DNA of 37,418 nucleotides from Solirubrobacterales bacterium (GTDB lineage Bacteria; Actinomycetota; Thermoleophilia; Solirubrobacterales; 70-9), in NCBI GenBank assembly GCA_013821475.1, contig JACDGU010000007.1:1-37418 (forward strand). Reading direction: 5' to 3'. Positions 15,764 through 23,076 of the stretch are shown here, one piece after another. The notes beneath the pieces were generated by a model. It ran no database searches. It was not told the DNA's origin and saw only the letters and a program-made list of their open reading frames with translations. Position 1 is the stretch's first letter. Every line of letters starts with the position of its first letter. Made by a program: the position numbers and the translations under genes.

Positions 15764-17134
15764 CTAGGCGGCGGTCCGAATCAGCTTCTTGTTGACGAAC
15801 TCATCGGCACCGAAGCGGCCGAGCTCGCGCCCGAAGCCGGAACGCTTGGTGCCGCCGAAGGGCAGCTCCGCCGCGTCGGCGCCGACGATGTTGACGTAGA
15901 CCATGCCGGCCTCGATCCGGTCGGCGACGCGCTTGGCCTGCTCGCTGTCGTTGGTCATCAGGTAGGAGCCGAGTCCGAACGCGGTGCCGTTGGCGACCTC
16001 GACCGCCTCGTCCTCGGAAGCGACCCGGTAGACCTGGGCGACGGGACCGAAGAACTCCTCGCGGGAGGCGTCGTTGTCGCTGCTGACGTCGGTCATCACC
16101 GTCGGTTCGAAGAAGTTGCCCTCGCGCCCGCCGCCGGTGACGATCGTCGCCCCCTGGTCGATCGCCCGTTTCACCTGCTCCTCGAGACGGTCGGCCGCGG
16201 TCTTCGAGGAGAGCGGTCCGATCGCCGTATCCGAGGAGGTCGGGTCGCCCGGCTTGACCGCGCTGAGCGCCGCGGTGAACTTCTCCAGGAAGGGCTCGTA
16301 GAGCTCGTCGATGACGATGAACCGCTTGCCGGCATTGCACGCCTGCCCGGTGTTCTCCAAGCGGGCTTCGACCGCCTCGCCGACGACCTTGTCGAGGTCA
16401 TCGGTCCCGAGCAGGATGAAGGGGTCAGAGCCGCCGAGCTCGAGCACGACCTTCTTCAGGTTGCGACCGGCGATCTCGGCGACTGCGGCGCCGGCACGCT
16501 CGGAGCCGGTCACCGAGACGCCGTGCACGCGCGGGTCGGCAATAACCCACTCGACCTGCTCGTTGGAGGCGTAGATGTTCTCGTAGGCACCCTCCGGGTA
16601 ACCGGCGTCGGCGAAGATCTGCGCCATTGCCGCGGCCGATTCGGGGCACTGCGGCGCGTGCTTGAGCAGGATCGTGTTGCCGATCATCAGATTCGGGCCG
16701 GCGAAGCGCGCCACCTGGTAGTAGGGGTAGTTCCAGGGCATGATCCCGAGCAGCGGCCCGACGGAGTCGCGCTTGACGACAGCCGTGCCTTCGCCGTCGG
16801 CGAGGGCGATCGTCTCGTCGGCCAGCAGCTCCTCGGCCTTGTCGGCGTAGAACTCGTAGATTTCCGCGGCGAAGTCGACCTCTCCCAGGGCCTGCTCGAT
16901 CGGCTTGCCCATCTCGCGGACGATGATCTCGCCGAGCTCCGTGCGACGCTCGGAATGAAGCTCGCCGACCCGGCGGATCAGCGCCGCGCGGTCGGCCACG
17001 CTGGTCGACCGCGACCAGGTTCGGTGCGCCTCATCCGCCCGGCCGATGGCCGCGCGAAGCCCCTCGTCGCTGATCGTCGGGAACTCCTTGACGGTCTCTC
17101 CCGTCGCTGGATCGACTACTGCGTAAGTGCTCAA
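15764..17134 (-). CDS. gabD: NAD(P)-dependent aldehyde dehydrogenase, succinate-semialdehyde type
   Basis: A 456-aa ALDH-superfamily enzyme. The general-base Glu is in LELGGSDPF (Glu232) and the catalytic Cys in NTGQACNAGKR (Cys266); IMPWNYPYYQ and VTGSERAG line the cofactor site. The short length (about 455 rather than 480-500) and AARFAG-like/APQCPE segments are typical of the GabD/Sad branch that oxidises succinate semialdehyde to succinate (GABA shunt). The TTG start has AAGGG about 8 bases upstream, and a promoter-like pair precedes it at 17172-17199. No GABA transaminase lies beside it, so the substrate call is by family. Confidence 0.85.
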   Translation of the reverse strand: MSTYAVVDPATGETVKEFPTISDEGLRAAIGRADEAHRTWSRSTSVADRAALIRRVGELHSERRTELGEIIVREMGKPIEQALGEVDFAAEIYEFYADKAEELLADETIALADGEGTAVVKRDSVGPLLGIMPWNYPYYQVARFAGPNLMIGNTILLKHAPQCPESAAAMAQIFADAGYPEGAYENIYASNEQVEWVIADPRVHGVSVTGSERAGAAVAEIAGRNLKKVVLELGGSDPFILLGTDDLDKVVGEAVEARLENTGQACNAGKRFIVIDELYEPFLEKFTAALSAVKPGDPTSSDTAIGPLSSKTAADRLEEQVKRAIDQGATIVTGGGREGNFFEPTVMTDVSSDNDASREEFFGPVAQVYRVASEDEAVEVANGTAFGLGSYLMTNDSEQAKRVADRIEAGMVYVNIVGADAAELPFGGTKRSGFGRELGRFGADEFVNKKLIRTAA

Positions 17135-17171
17135 GTTCTTACCCTTCGCTCGCGGGGTGGGCTGAAGTCGA

Positions 17172-17199
17172 AGTCTAGTCGGGGAGATCAGCGGTTGAA
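17172..17199 (-). promoter_or_regulatory. Probable promoter of the aldehyde dehydrogenase gene
   Basis: On the minus strand TTCAAC and TAGACT are 16 bases apart, followed after ~32 bases by AAGGG and the TTG start. The -10 is of the TANNNT type; the -35 is weak. Confidence 0.4.
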
Positions 17200-17213
17200 A
17201 ATGGACAGGTCGT

Positions 17214-17455
17214 ATGGATCTTGTCTATGAGTTCACCTATCAGGCGCAGCTGCAGCCGCCGGTCGCGGTCGGCGCCGGACCGCGGCGGCGGCGAGTGGTT
17301 CCTGATCGAGCCCGACGGTTACGGGCGGATCGACGTCAGGATCCAGATCGAGACCGGCGACGGCGCCCACATCTACGTCCAGTACTTTGTTCGTGGCCGA
17401 AGGCCGCGGCTGCCCCGGTTACGGGGTCGAGTACCGCGTGTCCCGCGTCCTCTGA
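17214..17455 (+). pseudogene. DUF3237 protein, shrunken remnant
   Basis: Three family blocks survive in order but in different frames. LVYEFTYQAQLQPPVAVGAG comes from the ATG at 17214. EWFLIEPDGYGRIDVRIQ and HIYVQYF follow after a frameshift and deletion near 17285. VFVAEGRG and GVEYRVSRVL end at a TGA at 17453 after another deletion near 17395. DUF3237 proteins are normally about 150 aa; only about 75 codons remain. Confidence 0.75.
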
Positions 17456-17466
17456 GGCGCGTTGAG

Positions 17467-18378
17467 CTACGCGGCCAGGGCGCCGTAGCGCTCACCGACA
17501 AGCGCCCGCGCGGCCGGATGAAGCCGGACGGCATCCGGCCAGAGGTGACTGCCGAATCGCAGCTGCAGCAGGGCGGAGCGCAGCAGGGCCTCGCGCGCCG
17601 GGTCCCAGGGGAACCCGAAGAGGCCGCGAATCTCGGCGGGCAGCAGCCCGGTGGAGATCAGCCTGATCGTCTCGTTGACGGGAATCACGGCCGCGCGCCG
17701 CCAGCCGGAGAAGGGCGGCTCGAGGATCATGACGACGGTCTGCTCGCGGCGCTCGTCCGAGATCCAGAGGCTGCCGTCGCCGAGCCGGCCGGCGATGTAC
17801 TCCCTCAGCTCCAGATACGTGCCGGGCATCGAGTCCGGCGGCAGTCCGAGCAGCTCCCCGACCTGGCGGTACTCGCTCCAGTAGCGCTCGCGCTGGTCCT
17901 CGGTGAGGGCGCCGAAGATGCGCTCGTAGTAGACAACCGCGGAGTCGGCCAGGGTCGCGAGGACCCAGAGGCCGAGCCGGGGGTCGGAAGCGTCGTAGGC
18001 GGTCCCCTTGGCGATCGGCCCATATCTGGCCTCGGTCGTCCCCCGCACCCGGCGATGCATCGCCCGAACCACGCGGCCGGTCTCCTCGGCCTCCTCGACG
18101 CCGCCGAAGTAGATCCGCGACATCCGCTCGTCGGTGCGCTGGAGGCGGGTTTGCGGATCGTCGAAGATGATCGAGTGGCGCTGGAAGCCGACGACCCCGA
18201 GCGGGTCGCAGGCCTGCATCAGCAGAGCACGAACGCCCGAGAAGAGAACCAGGCGCTCGCGGTGCAGGCGGCGCACCATCGAGTCGGCGCCGAAGAACCC
18301 GTCCACCTCCCTGGCGTGGGGCGGTCGCTCCTGCGCCAGGCCGGGGATCAGCGAGAGGACGTTCTCGGTGCCGAACAC
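17467..18378 (-). CDS. DUF2236 (MpaB/rubber-oxygenase-like) protein
   Basis: A 303-aa protein of the DUF2236 family, which includes the heme-dependent latex-clearing protein and fungal MpaB. Recognisable stretches are the N-terminal RERLVLFSGVRALLMQACDP, then HRRVRGTTE, YDASDPRLGLWVLATLADS (with the family's D-x-LWVh-type core) and YYERIFGALTEDQRERYW. It is predicted soluble. Family members may bind heme through a His in the central helical bundle; a role in oxidising lipids or polyisoprenoids is speculation. Stands alone between decayed DUF3237 sequence and a small hypothetical gene. Confidence 0.82.
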   Translation of the reverse strand: MFGTENVLSLIPGLAQERPPHAREVDGFFGADSMVRRLHRERLVLFSGVRALLMQACDPLGVVGFQRHSIIFDDPQTRLQRTDERMSRIYFGGVEEAEETGRVVRAMHRRVRGTTEARYGPIAKGTAYDASDPRLGLWVLATLADSAVVYYERIFGALTEDQRERYWSEYRQVGELLGLPPDSMPGTYLELREYIAGRLGDGSLWISDERREQTVVMILEPPFSGWRRAAVIPVNETIRLISTGLLPAEIRGLFGFPWDPAREALLRSALLQLRFGSHLWPDAVRLHPAARALVGERYGALAA

Positions 18379-18431
18379 CGCTCAACCGTAGCTACCGGCG
18401 CGATCGGGCTTCTGACCCGCGGCAACCGCGT

Positions 18432-18692
18432 CTAGACGTTGATGGTTCCGTCGGGATCGAGGACCAGCGGCGCCCAGAAGTCCGGGCCGCTCGAGGCGCC
18501 GGGCATGACGCCCGGAATCCCTCCCTGCTCCAGCGCCCGGTACTGATATTCGCCGGCTGGCAGACCGACCCCGGCGCTCTGGTGTCGGAGGTCCTCGAAG
18601 GCATCGACAGCGGCCGTGTCGCCGCTCCCCTCGCCTGTCCCCACGGGTTGAGGATCGCCGGCGACGGGGGTGTATCTGAAGGCGAAGATCAC
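18432..18692 (-). CDS. Small hypothetical protein
   Basis: An 86-aa ORF with a GTG start. It begins IFAFRYTPVAGD and is acidic and Gly-rich, with a C-terminal PDFWAPLVLDPDGTINV. No signal peptide, membrane span or known family. It reads toward the DUF2236 gene and is 45 bases from the divergent DUF1801 gene. The coding pattern is coherent, but expression is not shown. Confidence 0.5.
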   Translation of the reverse strand: MIFAFRYTPVAGDPQPVGTGEGSGDTAAVDAFEDLRHQSAGVGLPAGEYQYRALEQGGIPGVMPGASSGPDFWAPLVLDPDGTINV

Positions 18693-18736
18693 GGTCCGAG
18701 CCTACTCCAGGGGATGACGCTAGCCTTTGGGCAGTC

Positions 18737-19123
18737 ATGGAGCAAGGCAAGAAAGACACCCCCTCTGAGTTGATCGACGCGAGGATCGAGGAGCTGGACG
18801 ATTGGCGGGGAGAGATCCTCGCCCAGGTCCGGGCCGTGATCAAGCAGGCCGACCCCGAAGTGGTCGAGGAGTGGAAATGGAGAGGCGTGCCGACCTGGTA
18901 CCACGACGGGATGATCTGCACCGGCGAGACCTACAAGGCCGCGGTGAAGATGACCTTCGCCAAGGGCGCCTCGCTGGATGACCCCTCGGGCCTGTTCAAC
19001 TCCAGCCTCGATGGCAACACCAGGCGGGCGATCGATTTCCACGAGGGCGACGAGATCGACGAGAAAGCGCTGAAGGCGCTGATCCGCGCCGCCGTCGCAC
19101 TGAACACCTCCGCGGCCGCCTAG
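18737..19123 (+). CDS. DUF1801 domain protein
   Basis: A 128-aa protein of the DUF1801 (YdhG-like) family. It has the typical core EEWKWRGVPTWYHDG, then TYKAAVKMTFAKGASL and a C-terminal helix with ALKALIRAAVALN. Family members are small soluble proteins of unknown biochemical role, common in actinobacteria. The ATG has no obvious ribosome site, so it may be translated from a leaderless or nearly leaderless message. Confidence 0.82.
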   Translation: MEQGKKDTPSELIDARIEELDDWRGEILAQVRAVIKQADPEVVEEWKWRGVPTWYHDGMICTGETYKAAVKMTFAKGASLDDPSGLFNSSLDGNTRRAIDFHEGDEIDEKALKALIRAAVALNTSAAA

Positions 19124-19238
19124 CGGGCAGAGACGGCAGCGCGTGCTTCGCCAAGCCTCTCACTTGTAGTCTGCGGCCCCATCGAGGAGGATTGCCGGTC
19201 TCATCTCGTTCACAGACCCGCGATAAGACGGAGGGATC

Positions 19239-19558
19239 ATGAGCACCCAGATCAACATCCCGCCGACGTCATCGGCGGTACTCCCGGTCCGGATGTGATC
19301 GTCGCCCTGGGCGGTAACGACACGATCCGCAGTGGCGCGGGGCGGGACCTGATCTGCGCCGGAGCAGGCAACGACCTCGTCGTCGGCGGCTCGGCGGCCG
19401 ACCGCATCTTGGGCGGTGCCGGAGGCGATCGGCTGCTCGGCCGCGACGGACCCGACGTGATCAAGGCCGGTCGCGGAGGAGATCTGCTGAAGGGCGGCAT
19501 GGGCAGCGATCGACTGCGCGGCGGTGCCGGGTCCGACCGCTGTCGATCGACTTGCTGA
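19239..19558 (+). pseudogene. RTX-type calcium-binding repeat protein, frameshifted and truncated
   Basis: An ATG at 19239 with a perfect GGAGG starts MSTQINIPPTS but stops after 19 codons. Another frame carries about nine nonapeptide repeats of the hemolysin type (GGNDTIRSG, AGRDLICAG, AGNDLVVGG, ... MGSDRLRGG), ending in a Cys-containing tail. RTX repeats bind Ca2+ in secreted proteins. No signal peptide is left, so this is probably the remnant of a larger surface protein. Confidence 0.65.
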
Positions 19559-19732
19559 GGCGCAGGCGCGCGAGCGTTGCGCTCGAGGAGAGCGAGCCGG
19601 CCGTGGGCGAGGGGCGCGCCGAGCAATGTCACGGCTTCTCGAAGAAGCCGGTGACCGGCGAGAAAGGCACGCCGTTCTCCCGCTGCGTCGTTCGCCGCCG
19701 CCCAGGCCAAGAGGGCCCAGATCCAGAGCTAG
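19552..19732 (+). pseudogene. Fragment of a small Lys-rich exported protein
   Basis: One frame contains QCHGFSKKPVTGEKGTPF followed by SRCVV. After a one-base shift the tail reads AAAQAKRAQIQS with a TAG at 19730. This resembles a short Cys-paired motif I associate with exported hypothetical proteins of soil actinobacteria. The remaining bases to 19893 hold no recognisable gene. Confidence 0.4.
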
Positions 19733-19893
19733 TCGATGTTGCGCCTGACAAATGCACATGGTTTTCGTTGAAGCGGGAAGGGGTAAGGCTCCTCGATCGG
19801 GTCGAGGAGAAGTGGGCGCTGCGTTGCACGGCTCTCTGAGCTCCAGGGCCACGCAGGCCGGCACAGTCGCCGGTTGCCCTAACGAGAGGAGAA

Positions 19894-20280
19894 ATGCAGA
19901 TGTCCGCCGTGTTGATTGTCGTAATCGTGATCGTGGTTATGATTCTGGTCGGGGTCGCGGCCGTTGCCGGCCGCCGGGCAGCAGCCCGCCGCCGGCTTGA
20001 GAAGGAACGCCTCGCGGAACAGGCCGTCGCCCACCGCGGCGAGGCCGAGGTCCGGGCGGCGAAGGCAACCGACCTCTCCGAGCAGGAGCAGGCAAAGCGG
20101 GCCGAGGCGACTGAGGCGGCCGCCGAGGCCGAGCGCCATGCGCGCCTGGCCGAAGAGCAGCGCAGCCGTGCCGATCAGCTCGCCGAGGAGTCGGATGACA
20201 CGAGTGCGCGGGTGGAGCGCGAGCGGGAGCGTGCTCGCCGCCACGGCGCGAAGGCCGAAGAGATAGAGGAGGAGCTGTAA
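19894..20280 (+). CDS. Single-span membrane protein with a cytoplasmic coiled coil
   Basis: A 128-aa protein with one strong N-terminal membrane helix (about residues 5-27), then an Arg-rich anchor and a long heptad-like Glu/Ala/Arg helix to the end (EAEVRAAKATDL, AEATEAAAEAERHARLAE). GAGGAG lies 4 bases before the ATG. The long charged helix suggests self-association or scaffolding at the membrane. It belongs to no functional family that I recognise. It heads a run of three small membrane-protein genes (this, 20376 and 20463). Confidence 0.75.
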   Translation: MQMSAVLIVVIVIVVMILVGVAAVAGRRAAARRRLEKERLAEQAVAHRGEAEVRAAKATDLSEQEQAKRAEATEAAAEAERHARLAEEQRSRADQLAEESDDTSARVERERERARRHGAKAEEIEEEL

Positions 20281-20375
20281 GCGCCAACTGCGCACCGCCG
20301 TGTGGACTGATCGCGGCGACCGATTCCGTTTCACCTTTCCACAAAAAAGCAACACAACCTGACAAGGAGCTCGTC

Positions 20376-20450
20376 TTGACGATCGTAGGAATCCTGATAG
20401 TGATCATCCTGATCCTGCTGGCCATCTATCTCTTCCGCCGCGTCTTCTAG
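20376..20450 (+). CDS. 24-aa hydrophobic membrane peptide
   Basis: A TTG start preceded by AAGGAG (6 bases) opens TIVGILIVIILILLAIYLF and ends RRVF with TAG. It is one transmembrane helix followed by a positive tail. The good ribosome site and the position 12 bases before the DUF6458 gene support translation. It is too short for routine gene finding; function unknown. Confidence 0.5.
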   Translation: MTIVGILIVIILILLAIYLFRRVF

Positions 20451-20462
20451 GGGGCCGGCGAT

Positions 20463-20732
20463 ATGACCTTCGCAGGCAGCATCTTCCTGATCGCGGCAGG
20501 CGCGATCCTCCGCTTCGCCACCCATCTCCACGTCAAGGGCCTGGATCTGAAGACCATCGGACTGATCCTGATGATCGTCGGCGTTGTTGGCCTCGCCATT
20601 GCGATCTGGCAGTGGGCGATCTGGTCGCGTCGTTCCAGGCAATCGGAAGTTCTGGTCGATGACCGACGCGGCGCAGTAGACCCCCGCAACCAACAGCAGC
20701 CTGGGGAATACCGGGATCCCCCGAACTACTGA
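20463..20732 (+). CDS. DUF6458-like small membrane protein
   Basis: An 89-aa protein with two membrane helices: FAGSIFLIAAGAILRFA (about 3-19) and a second at about 31-52 (TIGLILMIVGVVGLAIA), then a hydrophilic tail rich in Arg, Gln and Pro. The pattern matches the DUF6458 family of actinobacterial small membrane proteins, often found near stress genes. Probably co-transcribed with the 24-aa peptide. Role unknown. Confidence 0.7.
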   Translation: MTFAGSIFLIAAGAILRFATHLHVKGLDLKTIGLILMIVGVVGLAIAIWQWAIWSRRSRQSEVLVDDRRGAVDPRNQQQPGEYRDPPNY

Positions 20733-20749
20733 GCGCCGGTTAACGACCG

Positions 20750-20905
20750 GGAGGCGCTCGATCGCAAATACCTCGTGGACGAGCCTGACCGCGATCGAGC
20801 CCTCTCCGACCGCCGAGGCAACACGGTTCATCGATCCGTCGCGGACATAGCCGACGGCGAAGACACCGGGAATGCTCGTCTCGAGCGAAAGCGGACGGCG
20901 TCGTG
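20750..20905 (-). pseudogene. Thioredoxin-reductase-like C-terminal remnant
   Basis: The minus strand reads PLSLETSIPGVFAVGYVRDG, then VASAVGEGSIAVRLVHE, the FAD-binding end of thioredoxin-reductase-like flavoproteins. In intact enzymes the motif is AVGDVR; here the Asp that binds FAD ribityl oxygens is Tyr. The NADPH domain and the redox Cys pair are absent, and no natural stop follows. Confidence 0.7.
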
Positions 20906-20932
20906 CGGCACCGTCGCTAGCATCTCCTAACC

Positions 20933-21100
20933 GTGAAGGAACGCCAGAAGACCACTCCATCCGGCGCCACGATCGCGAAGGCGGTGCGTGTGCAGCGGCT
21001 TCGCGAAGACGCACAGCGTACGCTCAGCGTGAATCTGGCCGATGGCATCGCGCTCAGCCACAAGCTGATGCGGTTTACCGGCGCCGCCCACGCGAGTTGA
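20933..21100 (+). CDS. Small protein before a nucleotidyltransferase gene (antitoxin candidate)
   Basis: A 55-aa ORF with a GTG start. It is basic at the N-terminus (KERQKTTPSGATIAKAVRVQ), with a helical C-terminal half LADGIALSHKLMRFTGAAH. Its TGA overlaps the TTG of the following nucleotidyltransferase gene by 4 bases (TTGA). Small protein plus nucleotidyltransferase with overlapping ends is the layout of many toxin-antitoxin pairs. Which of the two would be the antitoxin, and whether the pair is active, is inference. Confidence 0.55.
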   Translation: MKERQKTTPSGATIAKAVRVQRLREDAQRTLSVNLADGIALSHKLMRFTGAAHAS

Positions 21101-21576
21101 CCGAACCAGCTTTCGACGAGCTGCTGCGGAGACTCGCCGCCGCGGGCGCCGGGTTCGTCGTCGTGGGCGGCCTTGCCGTGAACGCGTGGGGCGTTGTACG
21201 AGGAACGAAAGACGTCGATGTCGTGGTTGCCCCCGACGTCGACAACCTCAAGCGAGTGGCCGAGGTCGCGGTAGCCGCTGGTGGGCATGTGCAGCAGGGC
21301 GAAGCCCTGCTTGGCAGTCCGATATCGATTGCTTCCGCGCTGGCCGGCGGCAGGCAAGTCGCGATCGAGACGGACCTCGGCCGCCTCGACATTGTCCAGG
21401 GCCTGGACGGAGTCCCGGCCTACGAGGAGCTTCGCTCGCGAGCCAGCAAGGCCGAGATCCTCGGAGTGACCGTCCTCATCTGCTCGATCGAGGACCTGAA
21501 AGCTATGAAGAGAGCCGCGGGACGCACCCGTGACCTCGCCGACCTCGAGGATTTGGACGCTGCCGGGAGCCAATAG
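21097..21576 (+). CDS. Minimal nucleotidyltransferase-fold protein (AbiEii/DUF6036-like)
   Basis: A 159-aa protein whose core FVVVGGLAVNAWGVVRGTKD followed by VDVVV is the GG...DxD active-site pattern of small nucleotidyltransferases. Then come a region typical of DUF6036/AbiEii-type proteins (AIETDLGRLDIVQGLDGVP) and a C-terminal SIEDLKAMKRAAGRTRDLAD, the usual end of the domain with its R-x-KD-like helix. These proteins add nucleotides to tRNA or to protein, and often act as toxins. The TTG start is favoured because it overlaps the upstream stop. The catalytic Asp pair is intact. Confidence 0.72.
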   Translation: MTEPAFDELLRRLAAAGAGFVVVGGLAVNAWGVVRGTKDVDVVVAPDVDNLKRVAEVAVAAGGHVQQGEALLGSPISIASALAGGRQVAIETDLGRLDIVQGLDGVPAYEELRSRASKAEILGVTVLICSIEDLKAMKRAAGRTRDLADLEDLDAAGSQ

Positions 21577-21592
21577 GTCTTGAGATCGCATT

Positions 21593-21630
21593 GAATGTGC
21601 GACCGCTCGGTCCCCAGCCGTCTTACACCA
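21593..21630 (+). repeat. Dispersed repeat, copy C (partial)
   Basis: Contains TGCGACCGCTCGG (also exact in copy A at 28649-28661), followed by GCCGTCTTACACCA, close to GCCGGTCTACACCA in copy B. The 14-base block also occurs in reverse complement at 9710-9723. It ends exactly at the stop codon of the peptide-binding-protein fragment. Confidence 0.55.
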
Positions 21631-21777
21631 TCACTTGAACCGGAAGCTCGCTAGATCGGCTCCCAGGATCGGGCTCAGAACGACCTTGCTCAGGTCGACA
21701 TCCTTCGCGACCAGGGTCGACTGGATGGCTTCGCCGTAGGGCACCCACGGGGCGAGCCGCATATAGCTGCGGTCTAG
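21631..21777 (-). pseudogene. Peptide ABC transporter binding protein (SBP_bac_5), C-terminal remnant
   Basis: The minus strand frame ending at TGA (21633-21631) reads LAPWVPYGEAIQSTLVAKDV, then LSKVVLSPILGADLASFRFK. This is the usual last strand-helix region of family 5 peptide/nickel binding proteins. Only about 48 codons remain. Confidence 0.55.
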
Positions 21778-22033
21778 GTGCGTAGCGGCGTTCGAGCCCC
21801 GGGCCGGGCCATACCTTCAGGACCGGTGATGGGCAAAGTGCGCGTCCGGAATACACACCGCCCCTCGCTCGACTTCGAGCCCTACGTCATACGCCTCTGC
21901 AGCGCGGCAAATCAGCGAAACCTCGGCTTGGCGGCGGCTCCTCCCGAGAACCGAATGCCGCCCTCCGCCCGATGGTTCCCGGCTCAATCGGGTAGGTGGA
22001 CCGTCCCTACCTCGACCGAAAGGACAACCCACG

Positions 22034-22306
22034 ATGACTGAACCCACCAAAGCCAACCGCAGCGCTGCGGGGAAAAAAGCGGCGGCGACCCGGGCGAAAA
22101 AAGCAGCCAAGCGCAGTACGGCGGCGAAAAAAGCAGCGGCAACCAGAGCGACCAGCGAGGCGAAGGACAGCGGGAACGACCTGAAGAGGGCAGCGGCGGG
22201 CGCCGCCAAGGCCGGAGTTGGAGTCGGCAGGGTTGCCATTGGCGCCGCGGGCAAGGTCGGCGAGGCCGTTGCCAAGCGAGTCGGTGCCGTTAAGCCGCGT
22301 AGCTGA
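22034..22306 (+). CDS. Lys/Ala-rich histone-H1-like DNA-binding protein
   Basis: A 90-aa basic protein. The N-terminal half is repetitive (GKKAAATRAKKAAKRST, then AAKKAAATRAT), like the tails of bacterial histone H1-like proteins; the repeat unit KKAAATRA occurs twice. The C-terminal half is a small-residue amphipathic helix (AAAGAAKAGVGVGRVAIGAA). It probably binds nucleic acid through charge. GAAAGGA lies about 9 bases before the ATG. The preceding ~250 bases (21778-22033) hold no recognisable gene. Confidence 0.65.
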   Translation: MTEPTKANRSAAGKKAAATRAKKAAKRSTAAKKAAATRATSEAKDSGNDLKRAAAGAAKAGVGVGRVAIGAAGKVGEAVAKRVGAVKPRS

Positions 22307-22364
22307 AGCATGAGCCGTAGTCCTCTGTTATTCCCTGGTTCTCGGTCTCGAAGGGAGAATGCAA

Positions 22365-22613
22365 ATGCCGACATGGGTCGTCTCAACGCTTTTCGCCGCG
22401 CGAAAAGTGCCCTGGAAAAGGGTTCTGGCGGCGATCGTCTGGCTGAACGTCGAGGGGCGCAAATATTGGAATCGGCTGACCCCAGAGGAGCGCAAGGAAG
22501 TCCGCGACATCGCGCTTAAATCGAAGGGACAGCGATCGAACCTGAGCGGGACCGACCTCGGCCGCCTGGTCAGCCTTTTCGGAAAGATCCGAAAGGCAGA
22601 TATAGCCAACTAG
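22365..22613 (+). CDS. Conserved-looking small basic protein, function unknown
   Basis: An 82-aa protein counted from the second ATG at 22365, which lies 7 bases after GGGAG; the ATG at 22359 is only 1 base from it and less likely. It has an N-terminal hydrophobic stretch (PTWVVSTLFAARKVPW) and a helical core WNRLTPEERKEVRDIALKS, then LGRLVSLFGKIRKA. The core looks like a structured DNA- or RNA-binding helix pair, but I know no function. Confidence 0.6.
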   Translation: MPTWVVSTLFAARKVPWKRVLAAIVWLNVEGRKYWNRLTPEERKEVRDIALKSKGQRSNLSGTDLGRLVSLFGKIRKADIAN

Positions 22614-22710
22614 CAGATGCCCGACGACCGACGCGATGGCGTCCGGGGGTCGTCGGGCGCTGGTGACCTGCGACGGCTCAGGCGCCGCCGATCGCCGGAG
22701 CGGGAGGGAG

Positions 22711-23076
22711 TCAGGTCGATCCGTCGCGATCGCGTTGCCAGGGCCAGTGTCCCTCGAGCTCGACCTCAAGCGTGAAGCTGAGGAAAGTCCGCACAAGCAC
22801 GATCACGCCGAGCACTCCAACACTCCGAAAGCTAGGAGAAACAGCGACGGTGCGGATGATGTCGGCTGCTACCAAAAACTCCAGCCCGAGAAGGATCGCC
22901 TTCCCGACCCGCTGCCGGTAGAAGCGGTAGGAATCATCGAAGTCCGTCCGCTGGAATATCTGCCGTGCGAAGAGACTGGTGGCGAGCAGGAGGCCGAGGA
23001 CGATGGCCGCTACCCCAGCCCAGTCGATGACCTTCCCGACCTGCTCGACTGCTTCGGCGAAAGTACTGTCGTTCAT
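22711..23076 (-). CDS. DUF1622 family membrane protein
   Basis: A 121-aa protein counted from the ATG at 23076; the open frame extends to 23175 but the extra residues are not family-like. It has membrane spans at about 15-33, 57-76 and 84-105, with the family core FYRQRVGKAILLGLEFLVAA and ADIIRTVAVSP, then VLGVIVLVRTFLSFTLEVE. DUF1622 proteins are three-span membrane proteins of unknown role, widespread in bacteria. A start at 23088 is possible. Confidence 0.78.
   Translation of the reverse strand: MNDSTFAEAVEQVGKVIDWAGVAAIVLGLLLATSLFARQIFQRTDFDDSYRFYRQRVGKAILLGLEFLVAADIIRTVAVSPSFRSVGVLGVIVLVRTFLSFTLEVELEGHWPWQRDRDGST

Noticed and set aside
17221-18435. 404-codon + strand ORF
   Set aside because: Its first ~40 codons belong to the DUF3237 remnant; the rest is antisense to the DUF2236 gene.
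19295-19558. Regular repeats suggesting a CRISPR-like array
   Set aside because: The period is 27 bases and encodes RTX nonapeptides with variable sequence; there are no identical repeats with spacers and no cas genes.
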